From assembly GCA_910585415.1 (NCBI GenBank), contig CAJUDT010000067.1, positions 1 to 13,058 of the forward strand: DNA of 13,058 bases, read 5' to 3'. Positions 6,927 to 13,058 of this stretch are shown one piece after another. A model generated the notes under the pieces. That model saw only the letters and a list, made by a program, of their open reading frames with translations, ran no database searches and was not told where the DNA came from. The translations under genes were made by a program, and so were the position numbers. Within the stretch, counting starts at the first letter, position 1, and each line of letters begins with the position of its first letter. The stretch is from an uncultured Flavonifractor sp. (lineage in GTDB: Bacteria > Bacillota > Clostridia > Oscillospirales > Oscillospiraceae).

Positions 6927-7643
6927 TCACCTCTGGGTCAGGTTATAGAGCATCTGTACCACCTCTTCCTTGGTGGTCAGCGCCTTGTACCGCTTGCCGC
7001 CGGAGGGGTCGCCGGATACAATGCCCTCGCCCTCGGCCCAGGTTCGCGCCGGGGCGCTCCAGGCGTCAGGGTCCTTCTTGGCCTGGGTGGTGAGATAGAC
7101 TTCCATCATTTTGTTGAATTGCTCCTGTGTCATGGTTTCTCTGTCCTCCTGTTTGCCTGCTTGGTTGGGTGCGTCGTAGCGGGGCCGGTAGCCGCCGCTT
7201 ACGTACTTTAAGGCCCGCTTGCGGCGCATGACCGCGCCGCCGTTGGCCTCATTGCCAGTGCCGGTGTTGCCGTCAATGGTGGTGATATAGCCGCCCTCGA
7301 CCGTTTCCACAATCCCTACATGCTCCGTCTTGACCTTCTTGCCGGAAAAATCAAAAAAGACGATGTCCCCCGGCTGAAACTCTGTTACCGACTGTCCTCG
7401 GCTCTTGTGGTAGTTCCACAGAGTTCCGCAGCTGGCCGTTTTGCCGCCGCCGTAGAACAGGTCGGAGGCCCCCGCCATGCGGAAGATATCCCACACAAAG
7501 GCGACGCACCAGTGGAGATTTTTGTTATTGACCGGCCCGCCATAATAGTGGGTATTAAATATGACGTTGTTGGAGTATGGGGGCTGCTCCGTTACTCCGA
7601 TGTAGCTGGCCGCCAGCTTGAGAATCTCATTGGCTGCCGCCAT
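6927..7643 (-). CDS. CHAP-domain phage-type endolysin with C-terminal SLH-like segment
   Basis: A 238-residue peptidoglycan hydrolase. The N-terminal CHAP domain (about 1-155) carries the catalytic Cys46 in HWCVAFVWDIF, the catalytic His108 in TEHVGIVE, and the third-residue region IDGNTG (123-128); PGDIVFFD (91-98) is a typical CHAP strand. CHAP enzymes act as N-acetylmuramoyl-L-alanine amidases or endopeptidases. After a linker, residues 195-237 (SAPARTWAEGEGIVSG..., then TTKEEVVQMLYNL) look like one S-layer-homology-type repeat, a probable wall-binding module. There is no signal peptide, so release needs the upstream holin. The start ATG lies inside the end of the holin gene (17-nt overlap) with GGAGGTGG just upstream, which suggests translational coupling. 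Confidence 0.92.
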   Translation of the reverse strand: MAAANEILKLAASYIGVTEQPPYSNNVIFNTHYYGGPVNNKNLHWCVAFVWDIFRMAGASDLFYGGGKTASCGTLWNYHKSRGQSVTEFQPGDIVFFDFSGKKVKTEHVGIVETVEGGYITTIDGNTGTGNEANGGAVMRRKRALKYVSGGYRPRYDAPNQAGKQEDRETMTQEQFNKMMEVYLTTQAKKDPDAWSAPARTWAEGEGIVSGDPSGGKRYKALTTKEEVVQMLYNLTQR

Positions 7644-7866
7644 CGTTATCCACCTCCGTTTTTGCTGCTTCCTTTTTTGCCGCCGCCGCGTCTATGCGGC
7701 CCTCGGTGCATATGTACGCTACGGTGGTACACAGGGCGGTTATGGTTCCCGCAACCGTCTGCACCTCGGAGGACTCCCCTCCCAGGGCTAAAAATATCCC
7801 GGTGGCTACACCCGCCAGGGCCAGCCATAATTTTCGGCTGGTCAGCTTGCGTATGATTTCGTTCAT
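7627..7866 (-). CDS. Phage holin-like small membrane protein
   Basis: A 79-residue protein with two hydrophobic helices (about 13-29 and 36-53), a short turn containing GGESSE, and a charged C-terminal tail rich in Ala, Lys and Glu. The start MNEIIRKLTSRKLWLALAG resembles small two-helix holins of Clostridia prophages, which form pores that let the endolysin reach the wall. I chose the ATG at 7866 because AAGGAG lies just upstream on the minus strand; an upstream in-frame start at 7920 would add a charged leader without a good site. First gene of the holin-endolysin-XhlA-like cassette. No convincing minus-strand promoter was found in the 480 nt upstream, although the -10 box of the divergent promoter also reads TATTAT on this strand. 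Confidence 0.82.
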   Translation of the reverse strand: MNEIIRKLTSRKLWLALAGVATGIFLALGGESSEVQTVAGTITALCTTVAYICTEGRIDAAAAKKEAAKTEVDNDGGSQ

Positions 7867-7913
7867 GCAATTCTGCTCCTTTCTGCTGCCGTTTTTCTGA
7901 CCCCCTCTGCCCG

Positions 7914-7941
7914 TTGACAAAGTGGGGCCGTGTGGTATAAT
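7914..7941 (+). promoter_or_regulatory. Consensus sigma-A promoter with extended -10
   Basis: TTGACA (7914-7919), a 16-nt spacer and TATAAT (7936-7941) match both consensus boxes exactly. The TGG before the -10 adds a TGn extended motif. Predicted start is around A7948. No coding region with a ribosome-binding site follows before the terminator at 8101-8127, so it most likely drives a non-coding RNA. Confidence 0.9.
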
Positions 7942-7947
7942 AGAGGC

Positions 7948-8127
7948 AGAAATGATACCGCTGTGGGGCGGAAAATCCGCACAATGCAGCGAATGTCACG
8001 TTGACCGCTTGGGTGCCAGCCGGGCGGTCAATCTGCGTTGTGTCCCCTCTGGCTGAGGGGCGCTCTGCTTATGCCACGGTTCCGCATGTTGTCCGGTTTC
8101 GCCGCCTGCCGCAGGCGGCTTTTGTTT
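7948..8127 (+). ncRNA. Candidate structured small RNA, about 180 nt, possibly 6S RNA-like
   Basis: This segment runs from the start point of a consensus promoter to an intrinsic terminator and holds no credible reading frame. Hand folding gives a long central hairpin: CACAATGCAG (7980-7989) pairs with CTGCGTTGTG (8033-8042) with one G-U. After an 11-nt one-sided bulge, TTGACCGC (8001-8008) pairs with GCGGTCAA (8024-8031). Small hairpins flank it on each side: GCGGA-AAA-TCCGC (7968-7980) and CCCCTC-TGGCT-GAGGGG (8044-8060). A weaker closing stem joins ACCG (7957-7960) and TGG (7964-7966) to CCACGGT (8074-8080). Length, a rod with a central opening and hairpins beside it, and a strong stand-alone promoter all fit 6S RNA, the regulator that binds sigma-A RNA polymerase. 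I cannot confirm that identity; a lysis-cassette-linked or clade-specific RNA is equally possible. It is transcribed away from the holin gene. Confidence 0.7.
8101..8127 (+). terminator. Intrinsic terminator of the candidate small RNA
   Basis: GCCGCCT (8101-8107) and AGGCGGC (8113-8119) form a 7-bp GC-rich stem with a 5-nt loop, followed by TTTTGTTT (8120-8127). It lies about 160-180 nt after the consensus promoter and over 200 nt before the next gene, so it should end the RNA rather than the HD operon. Confidence 0.85.
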
Positions 8128-8285
8128 CGATTGGCCGGGCTTCCGCGCCACCAGATACCGGCCTGACTTCTGCCTCCTTCTATCCCTCCCTAATTGCAGG
8201 GGGAAATGTGGGACGGATGCGTACAACTTTCCTGAAAAAAAGAAAGAGGTTAAGGCCTTTACCCCCCAGGCCCGTGCAATGGGCC
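8128..8285 (+). other. Non-coding gap with alternative hairpins before the HD operon
   Basis: No gene is seen here. Within the gap, AGGCCC (8268-8273) and GGGCCT (8281-8286) form a hairpin followed by a weak T-rich run (TTGCTATTTT), like a poor terminator. AAGGCC at 8252-8257 could instead pair with GGCCTT at 8282-8287, a competing fold. The hairpin touches the -35 box of the next promoter. Another 6-bp inverted repeat is GGCCGG (8133-8138) with CCGGCC (8158-8163). Confidence 0.4.
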
Positions 8286-8315
8286 TTGCTATTTTACCGG
8301 GTCCTGTGCTATGAT
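8286..8315 (+). promoter_or_regulatory. Predicted promoter of the HD-MATE-GNAT operon
   Basis: TTGCTA (8286-8291), an 18-nt spacer and TATGAT (8310-8315), with a TGC extended -10 (8307-8309). It lies 36 nt before the HD-domain start codon, which has a strong AAAAGGAGGA site (8337-8346). Confidence 0.65.
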
Positions 8316-8350
8316 TAAGGTTATCAACCAACCGATAAAAGGAGGAGCTT

Positions 8351-8938
8351 ATGAGCGCGAAGGAAGAATTTATCCAGATTTATCAGGAAAATGTCCACCG
8401 GGAGGGCGCGGACGCGCTTCTGGACTATCTGGAGCACAAAAGCGACTTTTTTACGGCTCCGGCCTCGGCCCGGTACCATGGGTCCTATGCCGGGGGATTG
8501 TGCGACCATAGCGTGAACGTCTACCACTGCCTGGCGGCCTATTTGGAGCGGGAGCGGGTTCGGGAGCTCTATGGTTTGGAGGCCAGTGCGGAGAGTATCG
8601 CTATCGCCTCGCTGCTCCATGATGTGTGCAAAACCGGCTGCTATAAGTCCGGCACCCGCAATGTCAAGGGGCCGGACGGTAAGTGGCAGTCGGTGCCTAC
8701 CTTTTTCTTTGAGGACCCCCTCCCCTATGGACATGGGGAGAAATCGGTGTACATTATTTCTGGGTTTATGCGATTAACCCGCGAGGAAGCTATGGCAATT
8801 CGCTGGCATATGGGCTTTTCCGGAACCGAGGACAGCCGTATGGTGGGGCAGGCCCTTCAGCAGTATCCCCTGGCCTTTGCCCTGTCGGTGGCCGACATGG
8901 AGGCTACTTATTTCCTGGAAAACGAGGACGGGCTTTGA
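8351..8938 (+). CDS. HD-domain phosphohydrolase
   Basis: A 195-residue protein with an HD metal-dependent phosphohydrolase fold. Probable metal ligands are His53 in CDHSVNVY, the paired His90-Asp91 in LLHDVCK, His128 in GHGEKS, His153 in RWHMG and Asp182 in SVADMEAT. The extra His residues between the HD pair and the last Asp resemble the HD domain of YhaM-type 3'-5' exoribonucleases and other nucleotide hydrolases. It lacks the OB-fold domain of full YhaM, so the substrate cannot be named. Start ATG chosen from the strong upstream GGAGGA at 7-8 nt. It is the first gene of an apparent operon with a MATE pump (29 nt downstream) and a GNAT acetyltransferase. Cytoplasmic; no signal or membrane helix. 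Confidence 0.9.
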   Translation: MSAKEEFIQIYQENVHREGADALLDYLEHKSDFFTAPASARYHGSYAGGLCDHSVNVYHCLAAYLERERVRELYGLEASAESIAIASLLHDVCKTGCYKSGTRNVKGPDGKWQSVPTFFFEDPLPYGHGEKSVYIISGFMRLTREEAMAIRWHMGFSGTEDSRMVGQALQQYPLAFALSVADMEATYFLENEDGL

Positions 8939-8967
8939 GGCCCGGAAGAAATCAGGTGAATCCGTTT

Positions 8968-10353
8968 ATGAAACCAACCAACGATTTGGGCCGGGACCGG
9001 GTGGGGCCCCTGCTGGTCCGATTGGCCCTCCCCGCCATTGCCGCCCAGCTGATTAACGCTCTGTATAATATCGTGGACCGTATATACATCGGACATATCC
9101 CGGATACCGGCGATTTGGCCCTTACGGGTCTGGGTATCTGCTTCCCGGTGCTGATGTTCCTGTCCGCTCTGTCGGCGCTGGTGGGTATGGGGGGCGGCTC
9201 CCGTGCGGCTATCCGTATGGGCGAGGGGCAGATGGAGAAGGCGAACGAAATTCTGGGGAACTGTGCCGCTTTGCTTTTGGTTATCTCCGCTGTGGTTACG
9301 GTGGTCTTTCAGATTTGGAAGGAGCCTATGCTTCTGCTCTTTGGCGCCAGTGAACGTACTATCGGGTATGCTACCGATTACCTGGGTATCTATCTGTGGG
9401 GTACCGTGTTTGTTCAATGCGCGCTGGGTTTGAATAACTTTATTACTACCCAAGGGTTTGCGGGCTTTTCTATGGCGACCGTTGTCCTCGGCGCGGTGAC
9501 GAATATTATTTTGGACCCTATCTTTATCTTTGGTTTGCATATGGGCGTACGGGGCGCGGCGCTGGCTACGGTTTTGGCGCAGGGAGTGTCCGCAGTGTGG
9601 GTTCTCATCTTTCTTTTGGGCAGGCGGTCTAAGCTGCGGCTTCAGACCCGGTATTTGAGGATTCGTCCTTCCGTTTTGGCCCCGGTTGTCGCAATCGGTG
9701 TTTCTCCTTTTATTATGCAGTCCACCGAGAGTCTGGTGAATATCGCCCTGAACGCCTCGTTGAAACACTACGGCAGCGACTTGGACGTTGGGGCCATGAC
9801 AATATGCAGCAGTGTTATGCAGGTCTTTTTTATGCCCTTTCATGGTCTGGCCCAGGGCGCACAGCCTATTATCGGATTTAACTACGGCGCGGGTCAGCTG
9901 GAGCGGGTCAAGGAGACGTTCCGCCTGCTCTTTCGCAGTGCTGTGACGCTCTCGGTGCTGGTCTGGGCGGCGGTGGAGCTCTTCCCTGGGGCGTTTGTGG
10001 CCCTGTTTAACGATAAGCCGGAGCTGGTGGAGGCTGGGGTGAAGGCTCTGCGGGTGTATATGGCCTGCGCGTTTATGATGGGTATTCAAAGTGCGTGCCA
10101 GCAGAGTTTCGTTGCCCTGGGTCAGGCTAAGATTTCCCTCTTTTTGGCCCTTTTGCGGAAGGTTATTCTGCTTATTCCCCTGATTTTTATCCTTCCGCTG
10201 ATTTTTACTCAGAATCAGGTCTTTGCTGTATATCTGGCGGAGCCTGTGGCGGATTTCCTGGCGGCCGCCTGTACGGGAATGGTATTTCTTCGCCGGTTCC
10301 CCCGTATTCTGGAGGCCCGGCGGAGAGAGCTGGAGTCTCATTCTACGCAATAG
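8968..10353 (+). CDS. MATE family multidrug efflux transporter (MepA-type)
   Basis: A 461-residue integral membrane protein with about 12 hydrophobic helices in two homologous halves. Diagnostic segments are the N-terminal RLALPAIAAQLINALYNIVDRIYIG, of which NALYNIVDRIYIGH is the MATE signature; LALTGLGICFP; VGMGGGSRAAIRMGEG in the loop after helix 2; and GLAQGAQPIIGFNYGAGQ in the second half. The family exports cationic drugs, dyes and sometimes fluoroquinolones in exchange for sodium ions or protons. I chose the ATG at 8968 because CAGGTGA (8953-8959) precedes it and the protein then starts as relatives do; a TTG at 8935 overlapping the HD gene would add 11 residues. The stop overlaps the ribosome-binding site of the next gene. 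Substrate not predictable from sequence. Confidence 0.95.
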   Translation: MKPTNDLGRDRVGPLLVRLALPAIAAQLINALYNIVDRIYIGHIPDTGDLALTGLGICFPVLMFLSALSALVGMGGGSRAAIRMGEGQMEKANEILGNCAALLLVISAVVTVVFQIWKEPMLLLFGASERTIGYATDYLGIYLWGTVFVQCALGLNNFITTQGFAGFSMATVVLGAVTNIILDPIFIFGLHMGVRGAALATVLAQGVSAVWVLIFLLGRRSKLRLQTRYLRIRPSVLAPVVAIGVSPFIMQSTESLVNIALNASLKHYGSDLDVGAMTICSSVMQVFFMPFHGLAQGAQPIIGFNYGAGQLERVKETFRLLFRSAVTLSVLVWAAVELFPGAFVALFNDKPELVEAGVKALRVYMACAFMMGIQSACQQSFVALGQAKISLFLALLRKVILLIPLIFILPLIFTQNQVFAVYLAEPVADFLAAACTGMVFLRRFPRILEARRRELESHSTQ

Positions 10354-10365
10354 GAGGACGCATGT

Positions 10366-10941
10366 ATGGAGCATAAGGGAACGGTCCGAATTGAAACCGA
10401 ACGGCTTGTGCTGCGGCGTTTTGCTGCTGACGACGGTCCGGCGGTGTTTCGTAACTGGACCCATGACCCGGAGGTTACAAAGTTTCTCCGCTGGCCGGCC
10501 CATGACAATGAGGGCGTTACACAGGCGGTTCTCGGCGAATGGATTGCCTCCTATCAGGACCCATCGTTTTATCAGTGGGCTATCCAGCTCAAGGAGCTGG
10601 GGGAGCCGATTGGAACGATCAGTGTTGTGGGAATGAATGAGCGGACCGGTATGGTCCATATCGGGTACTGCATTGGGCGGTTATGGTGGCATTTTGGCAT
10701 TGTTACAGAGGCTTTTCGCGCTATTATTCCGTTTTTCTTTGATGAGGTCGGGGTCAACCGGATTGAGTCTCAGCACGACCCGGATAATCCCCGTTCCGGG
10801 GCCGTGATGAAGCAATGCGGTTTGCACTACGAGGGAACGTTGCGCCAGGCCGATTGGAGCAATCGAGGTATTGTGGACGCCTGTGTTTATGGTTTGCTCC
10901 GCACCGACTCGACCCCAAATCCATCAAGTAGAAGACGGTAG
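10366..10941 (+). CDS. GNAT family N-acetyltransferase (RimJ/RimL-like)
   Basis: A 191-residue acetyl-CoA-dependent acetyltransferase. The start TERLVLRRFAADD (11-23), the PIGTISVVG strand (81-89) with HIGYCIG (98-104), and the late NRIESQHDPDNPRSGAVMKQCGL (131-153, with the N-x-x-S/A helix) are typical of the RimJ/RimL group, which acetylates protein N-termini, antibiotics or small amines. The acetyl-CoA loop reads WWHFGIVTEA, where relatives usually have WWGxGI: the first glycine is His109. The last 11 residues (DSTPNPSSRRR) look like a non-conserved extension reaching toward the repeat region. The start has AGGAGGA (10352-10358) overlapping the MATE stop, so the genes are co-transcribed. 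Substrate unknown; drug modification beside a drug pump is a possible theme but unproven. Confidence 0.9.
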   Translation: MEHKGTVRIETERLVLRRFAADDGPAVFRNWTHDPEVTKFLRWPAHDNEGVTQAVLGEWIASYQDPSFYQWAIQLKELGEPIGTISVVGMNERTGMVHIGYCIGRLWWHFGIVTEAFRAIIPFFFDEVGVNRIESQHDPDNPRSGAVMKQCGLHYEGTLRQADWSNRGIVDACVYGLLRTDSTPNPSSRRR

Positions 10942-10999
10942 TCCGAAAGGCGGCATGTGGACCAGCCCCGCCAACGAAACTGCTCACAAGTCTTGCAAG

Positions 11000-11128
11000 G
11001 GGGATATCCGCCCGAGGGGCCAGTGGCCGCAGGCCCGGCGATTTTTGGTTACGTTCCATCGCTGGAAAGTAACCCGCCGGAGGCGGGACCAGGCAACGAA
11101 AATCGCCAGAGTAACGAGGAAGAAAGAC
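11000..11128 (+). repeat. Dispersed hairpin repeat, copy B
   Basis: Second copy, in the same orientation as copy A, 58 nt after the GNAT stop. The 5' block (11000-11021) is identical to copy A 1-22. It carries a small GGCC-AGT-GGCC hairpin, then the core CCGCAGGCCCGGCGAT (11027-11042). The main hairpin is GGTTACGTTCC (11047-11057) with GGAAAGTAACC (11064-11074) and has one mismatch. The second hairpin CCCGCC-GGA-GGCGGG (11073-11087) is unchanged. The tail AACGAGGAAGA begins about 25 nt further on (11113). This is the uninterrupted form of the element. The surrounding 10942-11361 holds no gene; the open frame at 10871-11230 crosses the repeat and shares its peptide with copy A, so it is rejected. 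Confidence 0.88.
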
Positions 11129-11211
11129 CAACCTCCACAGTCGGTAGGTCAGCAATCAGAGCGCAGAGAGAAACACAAAACGCGCAAATCTAAAATATAT
11201 GCAAATGATAT

Positions 11212-11253
11212 AACAGTCTGTATTCATTAAAAAGAAGTACAGACTGTTTTTTT
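11212..11253 (+). terminator. Intrinsic terminator after the HD-MATE-GNAT operon and repeat B
   Basis: A perfect 11-bp stem pairs AACAGTCTGTA (11212-11222) with TACAGACTGTT (11238-11248) around a 15-nt loop, followed by a seven-T run (11247-11253). It sits in an AT-rich island between repeat B and the nuclease promoter. If it ends the operon transcript, the mRNA carries repeat B in a long 3' untranslated region. Confidence 0.88.
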
Positions 11254-11277
11254 CGTCACATTCTCCCGAAACTGCTA

Positions 11278-11306
11278 TTTACACCGGCTGGTTTTGGTAG
11301 TAATAT
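11278..11306 (+). promoter_or_regulatory. Predicted sigma-A promoter of the beta-CASP nuclease gene
   Basis: TTTACA (11278-11283), a 17-nt spacer and TAATAT (11301-11306), one and two bases off consensus. It lies directly after a terminator and about 55 nt before the GTG start, which has a strong AAGGAGGTG site (11348-11356). Confidence 0.7.
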
Positions 11307-11361
11307 ATAAGTATGGGATGTATACCCTACTGACTGACAGAAATGATAAGGAGGTGCTCCA

Positions 11362-12957
11362 GTGAAACTGACCTTTTTCGGCGCGGCCAGAGCGGTCACC
11401 GGGAGCTGCCATTGCGTGGAGTGCGGGGGAAAAAAGATCCTCATAGACTGTGGACTCCAGCAGGGGCGGGACGAGCGCAATAACCAGGAATTGGACTTCA
11501 ACCCCGGGTACATCGACGCGGTAATCGTCACCCACGCCCACATTGACCACTCCGGGCGCATTCCCCTGCTGGTAAAGCAGGGCTTCCAAGGCAATATCTA
11601 TTGCACCCGGCTGACGGGCCAGCTTTTGTCCATCATGCTGCGGGACTCCGCCCACATCCAGGAGAGCGACGCCCAGTGGATGAACCAGAAGGGCCGCCGG
11701 GCCGGCGAGGAGCCGGTGGAGCCCCTCTATACCGTCGCGGATGCGGAGGAAGCTATCAAGCATATCGTCACCTGCGAGTACGGTACCCGGCTGCAAATTG
11801 AGGACGGCGTCAAGGCCCGCTTTATGGACGCGGGACATTTGCTGGGCTCGTCCTGCGTGGAGCTGTGGCTCACCGAGGGGCGGGAAACCCGCAAAATCGT
11901 CTTTTCCGGCGATATCGGCAATCCGCTTCAGCCCATTATTCGGGAGCCGGATGTTATTACGCAGGCGGACTATGTGGTGACGGAAAGTACTTACGGCGAC
12001 CGTCTCCATGATATCTCCCAAAAGCCCGACTATACCTATGAGCTGGCTTTGATTATTGATGAGGTTTTGGCCCGTGGGGGAAATGTGGTCATCCCCTCCT
12101 TTGCCGTGGGCCGTACGCAGGAGCTGCTCTACTTTATCCGTGAGATGAAGGAACAGCGCCTGGTGGGGTCTGTCCCTAATTTTCAGGTCTATGTGGACTC
12201 CCCCCTTGCCGGTGAGGCGACCCGGATTTTTTCCGGGGACCTGCGGGGCTACCTGGATGATGCGGCCATCGAGGCCCTGAAGGAGGGGGCGTTGTTCCAG
12301 TTCCCCGGCCTCAATGTGGTGGAGAGCAGTGAGGAATCGAAGGCCCTCAACGAGGACCCGACGCCTAAGGTTATCATTTCGGCCTCCGGTATGTGCGATG
12401 CGGGCCGCGTGCGCCACCATTTGAAGCACAACCTCTGGCGGAAGGAATCTGCTATCGTCTTTGTGGGCTATCAGGCCGAGGGCAGCTTGGGACGGCGGCT
12501 CTTGAATGGCGTGGAATCTGTGAAGCTCTTCGGGGAGGAAATCGCGGTTCGGGCGCAGATTGTTCGGTTTAAGGGGTTGTCCTCCCATGCGGACCGAGAT
12601 GGGTTGCTGCGCTGGATTGAGTCGTATCAGCCGAAGCCCTTGCAGACCTTCGTGGTTCATGGCAGCTGGGATTCTACGGAAAATTATGCCGCTACCCTGC
12701 GGGAGAGGGGCTTTACCGCCCACGCGCCGGACTATGAAGAGGTTTATGACCTTTTGGAAAACCGGATGCTCTCGGCGGGTATTCCCCTGCCGCCTAAGCC
12801 CGTTCTGGCTCCTGTGGTTTCGCCTGCCTACCGCCGCTTGGAGGAAGTGGGTCAACACCTTATGGAGGTCATTTCTCACAATCGCGGCGGGACCAACAAG
12901 GATTTGGGGAAATTTGCCGATCAGCTTCGGGCCCTTATCGAAAAGTGGGATCGCTGA
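11362..12957 (+). CDS. Beta-CASP metallo-beta-lactamase-fold RNA-processing exonuclease/endonuclease
   Basis: A 531-residue nuclease of the CPSF73/YSH1-like group of the metallo-beta-lactamase superfamily. The zinc-site motifs are present: HAHIDH (58-63), His159 in DAGHLLGSS, Asp184 in FSGDIGN, and the beta-CASP motifs TESTYGDR (207-214), PSFAVGRTQE, SASGMCDAGRVRHHL with His352, SSHAD with His409, and VVHG with His433. All catalytic positions look intact, so it should be an active RNase. It starts from GTG, supported by the strong AAGGAGGTG 5 nt upstream. A C-terminal stretch of about 50 residues after 480, helical and charged, is extra to the catalytic core. It has its own promoter and stands alone, followed within 10 nt by repeat copy C. 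Distinct from RNase J, which has different spacing and a C-terminal domain. Confidence 0.94.
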   Translation: MKLTFFGAARAVTGSCHCVECGGKKILIDCGLQQGRDERNNQELDFNPGYIDAVIVTHAHIDHSGRIPLLVKQGFQGNIYCTRLTGQLLSIMLRDSAHIQESDAQWMNQKGRRAGEEPVEPLYTVADAEEAIKHIVTCEYGTRLQIEDGVKARFMDAGHLLGSSCVELWLTEGRETRKIVFSGDIGNPLQPIIREPDVITQADYVVTESTYGDRLHDISQKPDYTYELALIIDEVLARGGNVVIPSFAVGRTQELLYFIREMKEQRLVGSVPNFQVYVDSPLAGEATRIFSGDLRGYLDDAAIEALKEGALFQFPGLNVVESSEESKALNEDPTPKVIISASGMCDAGRVRHHLKHNLWRKESAIVFVGYQAEGSLGRRLLNGVESVKLFGEEIAVRAQIVRFKGLSSHADRDGLLRWIESYQPKPLQTFVVHGSWDSTENYAATLRERGFTAHAPDYEEVYDLLENRMLSAGIPLPPKPVLAPVVSPAYRRLEEVGQHLMEVISHNRGGTNKDLGKFADQLRALIEKWDR

Positions 12958-12967
12958 GGATTTCCTT

Positions 12968-13058
12968 TTTGCTTCTTCCTCGGTAGTCTGGCTGTTTTTG
13001 TTGGCTGGTCCTGCCTCCGGCGGGTTACTTTCCAGCGATGGAAAGTAACCAAAGATCG
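12968..13058 (-). repeat. Dispersed hairpin repeat, copy C (inverted, runs off the window)
   Basis: Third copy, on the minus strand, beginning 10 nt after the nuclease stop. Read on the minus strand it gives the CGATCTTTGG lead-in, the perfect main hairpin (arms at 13023-13033 and 13040-13050), and the second hairpin (13010-13024) with one G-U pair. The tail CCAGACTACCGAGGAAGAAG then continues to AAA (12991 down to 12968), identical over 24 nt to copy A 271-294. The core matches copy A with a single difference over about 50 nt. Its 5' part lies beyond the window. Confidence 0.88.

Noticed and set aside
7646..7654. DnaA-box-like TTATCCACC, and TTATCCCACA-like strings at about 346 and 6702
   Set aside because: Isolated, imperfect and mostly inside genes; no cluster or AT-rich unwinding element, so no origin is called here.
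7936..7942. Near-palindromic -10 (TATAATA) as a bidirectional promoter for the lysis cassette
   Set aside because: The minus strand reads TATTAT but no acceptable -35 lies 16-18 nt upstream; kept only as a remark.
7996..8331. Minus-strand open frame of 111 codons over the non-coding gap
   Set aside because: It runs antisense through the candidate RNA and its terminator, has no ribosome-binding site and no domain-like composition.
10871..11230. 119-codon + strand open frame crossing the GNAT end and repeat B
   Set aside because: It overlaps the GNAT gene in another frame and the rest is repeat sequence; likely a source of false hypothetical proteins in genome annotations.

Overview
The window looks like chromosomal DNA from a fairly GC-rich Clostridia gut bacterium. 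The best guess is the Oscillospiraceae (Flavonifractor, Lawsonibacter or Intestinimonas type). This rests on the remB-gyrB-gyrA order found near the replication origin of Firmicutes, strong GGAGG ribosome-binding sites, a MepA-type MATE pump, and a dispersed hairpin repeat.

Layout. Positions 1-294 hold copy A of the repeat. Next comes a + strand block: remB (319-579), gyrB (646-2586), gyrA (2776-5286), a small membrane SHOCT protein (5290-5565) and a DUF3829-like lipoprotein (5562-6602). The last three are packed with 3-nt or overlapping junctions. A strong terminator at 6629-6668 ends the block and also serves the converging minus-strand genes. The minus strand from 7866 down to 6701 carries an isolated phage-type lysis cassette: holin-like protein, CHAP endolysin with an SLH-like tail, and XhlA-like membrane/coiled-coil protein. 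No other phage genes are present.

Divergent from the holin is a near-ideal + strand promoter (7914-7941). It reads into about 180 nt of non-coding, highly foldable sequence that ends in an intrinsic terminator at 8127. This is a strong candidate small RNA gene, possibly 6S RNA-like. After another non-coding stretch, a second extended -10 promoter (8286-8315) drives an HD-domain hydrolase, a MATE efflux pump and a GNAT acetyltransferase (8351-10941), apparently one operon. Copy B of the repeat (11000-11128), a terminator (11212-11253) and a promoter (11278-11306) precede a beta-CASP metallo-beta-lactamase nuclease (11362-12957). Copy C of the repeat, inverted, closes the window.

The core genes are ordinary housekeeping genes. 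The points most worth following are the promoter-RNA-terminator unit at 7914-8127, the three-copy repeat with a fixed two-hairpin-plus-tail design, the orphan lysis cassette, and gyrase residues at quinolone-determining positions that differ from the sensitive E. coli state (GyrA Ala94, GyrB Trp456). Several long open frames opposite gyrB, gyrA, the MATE gene and the nuclease gene are composition artefacts.
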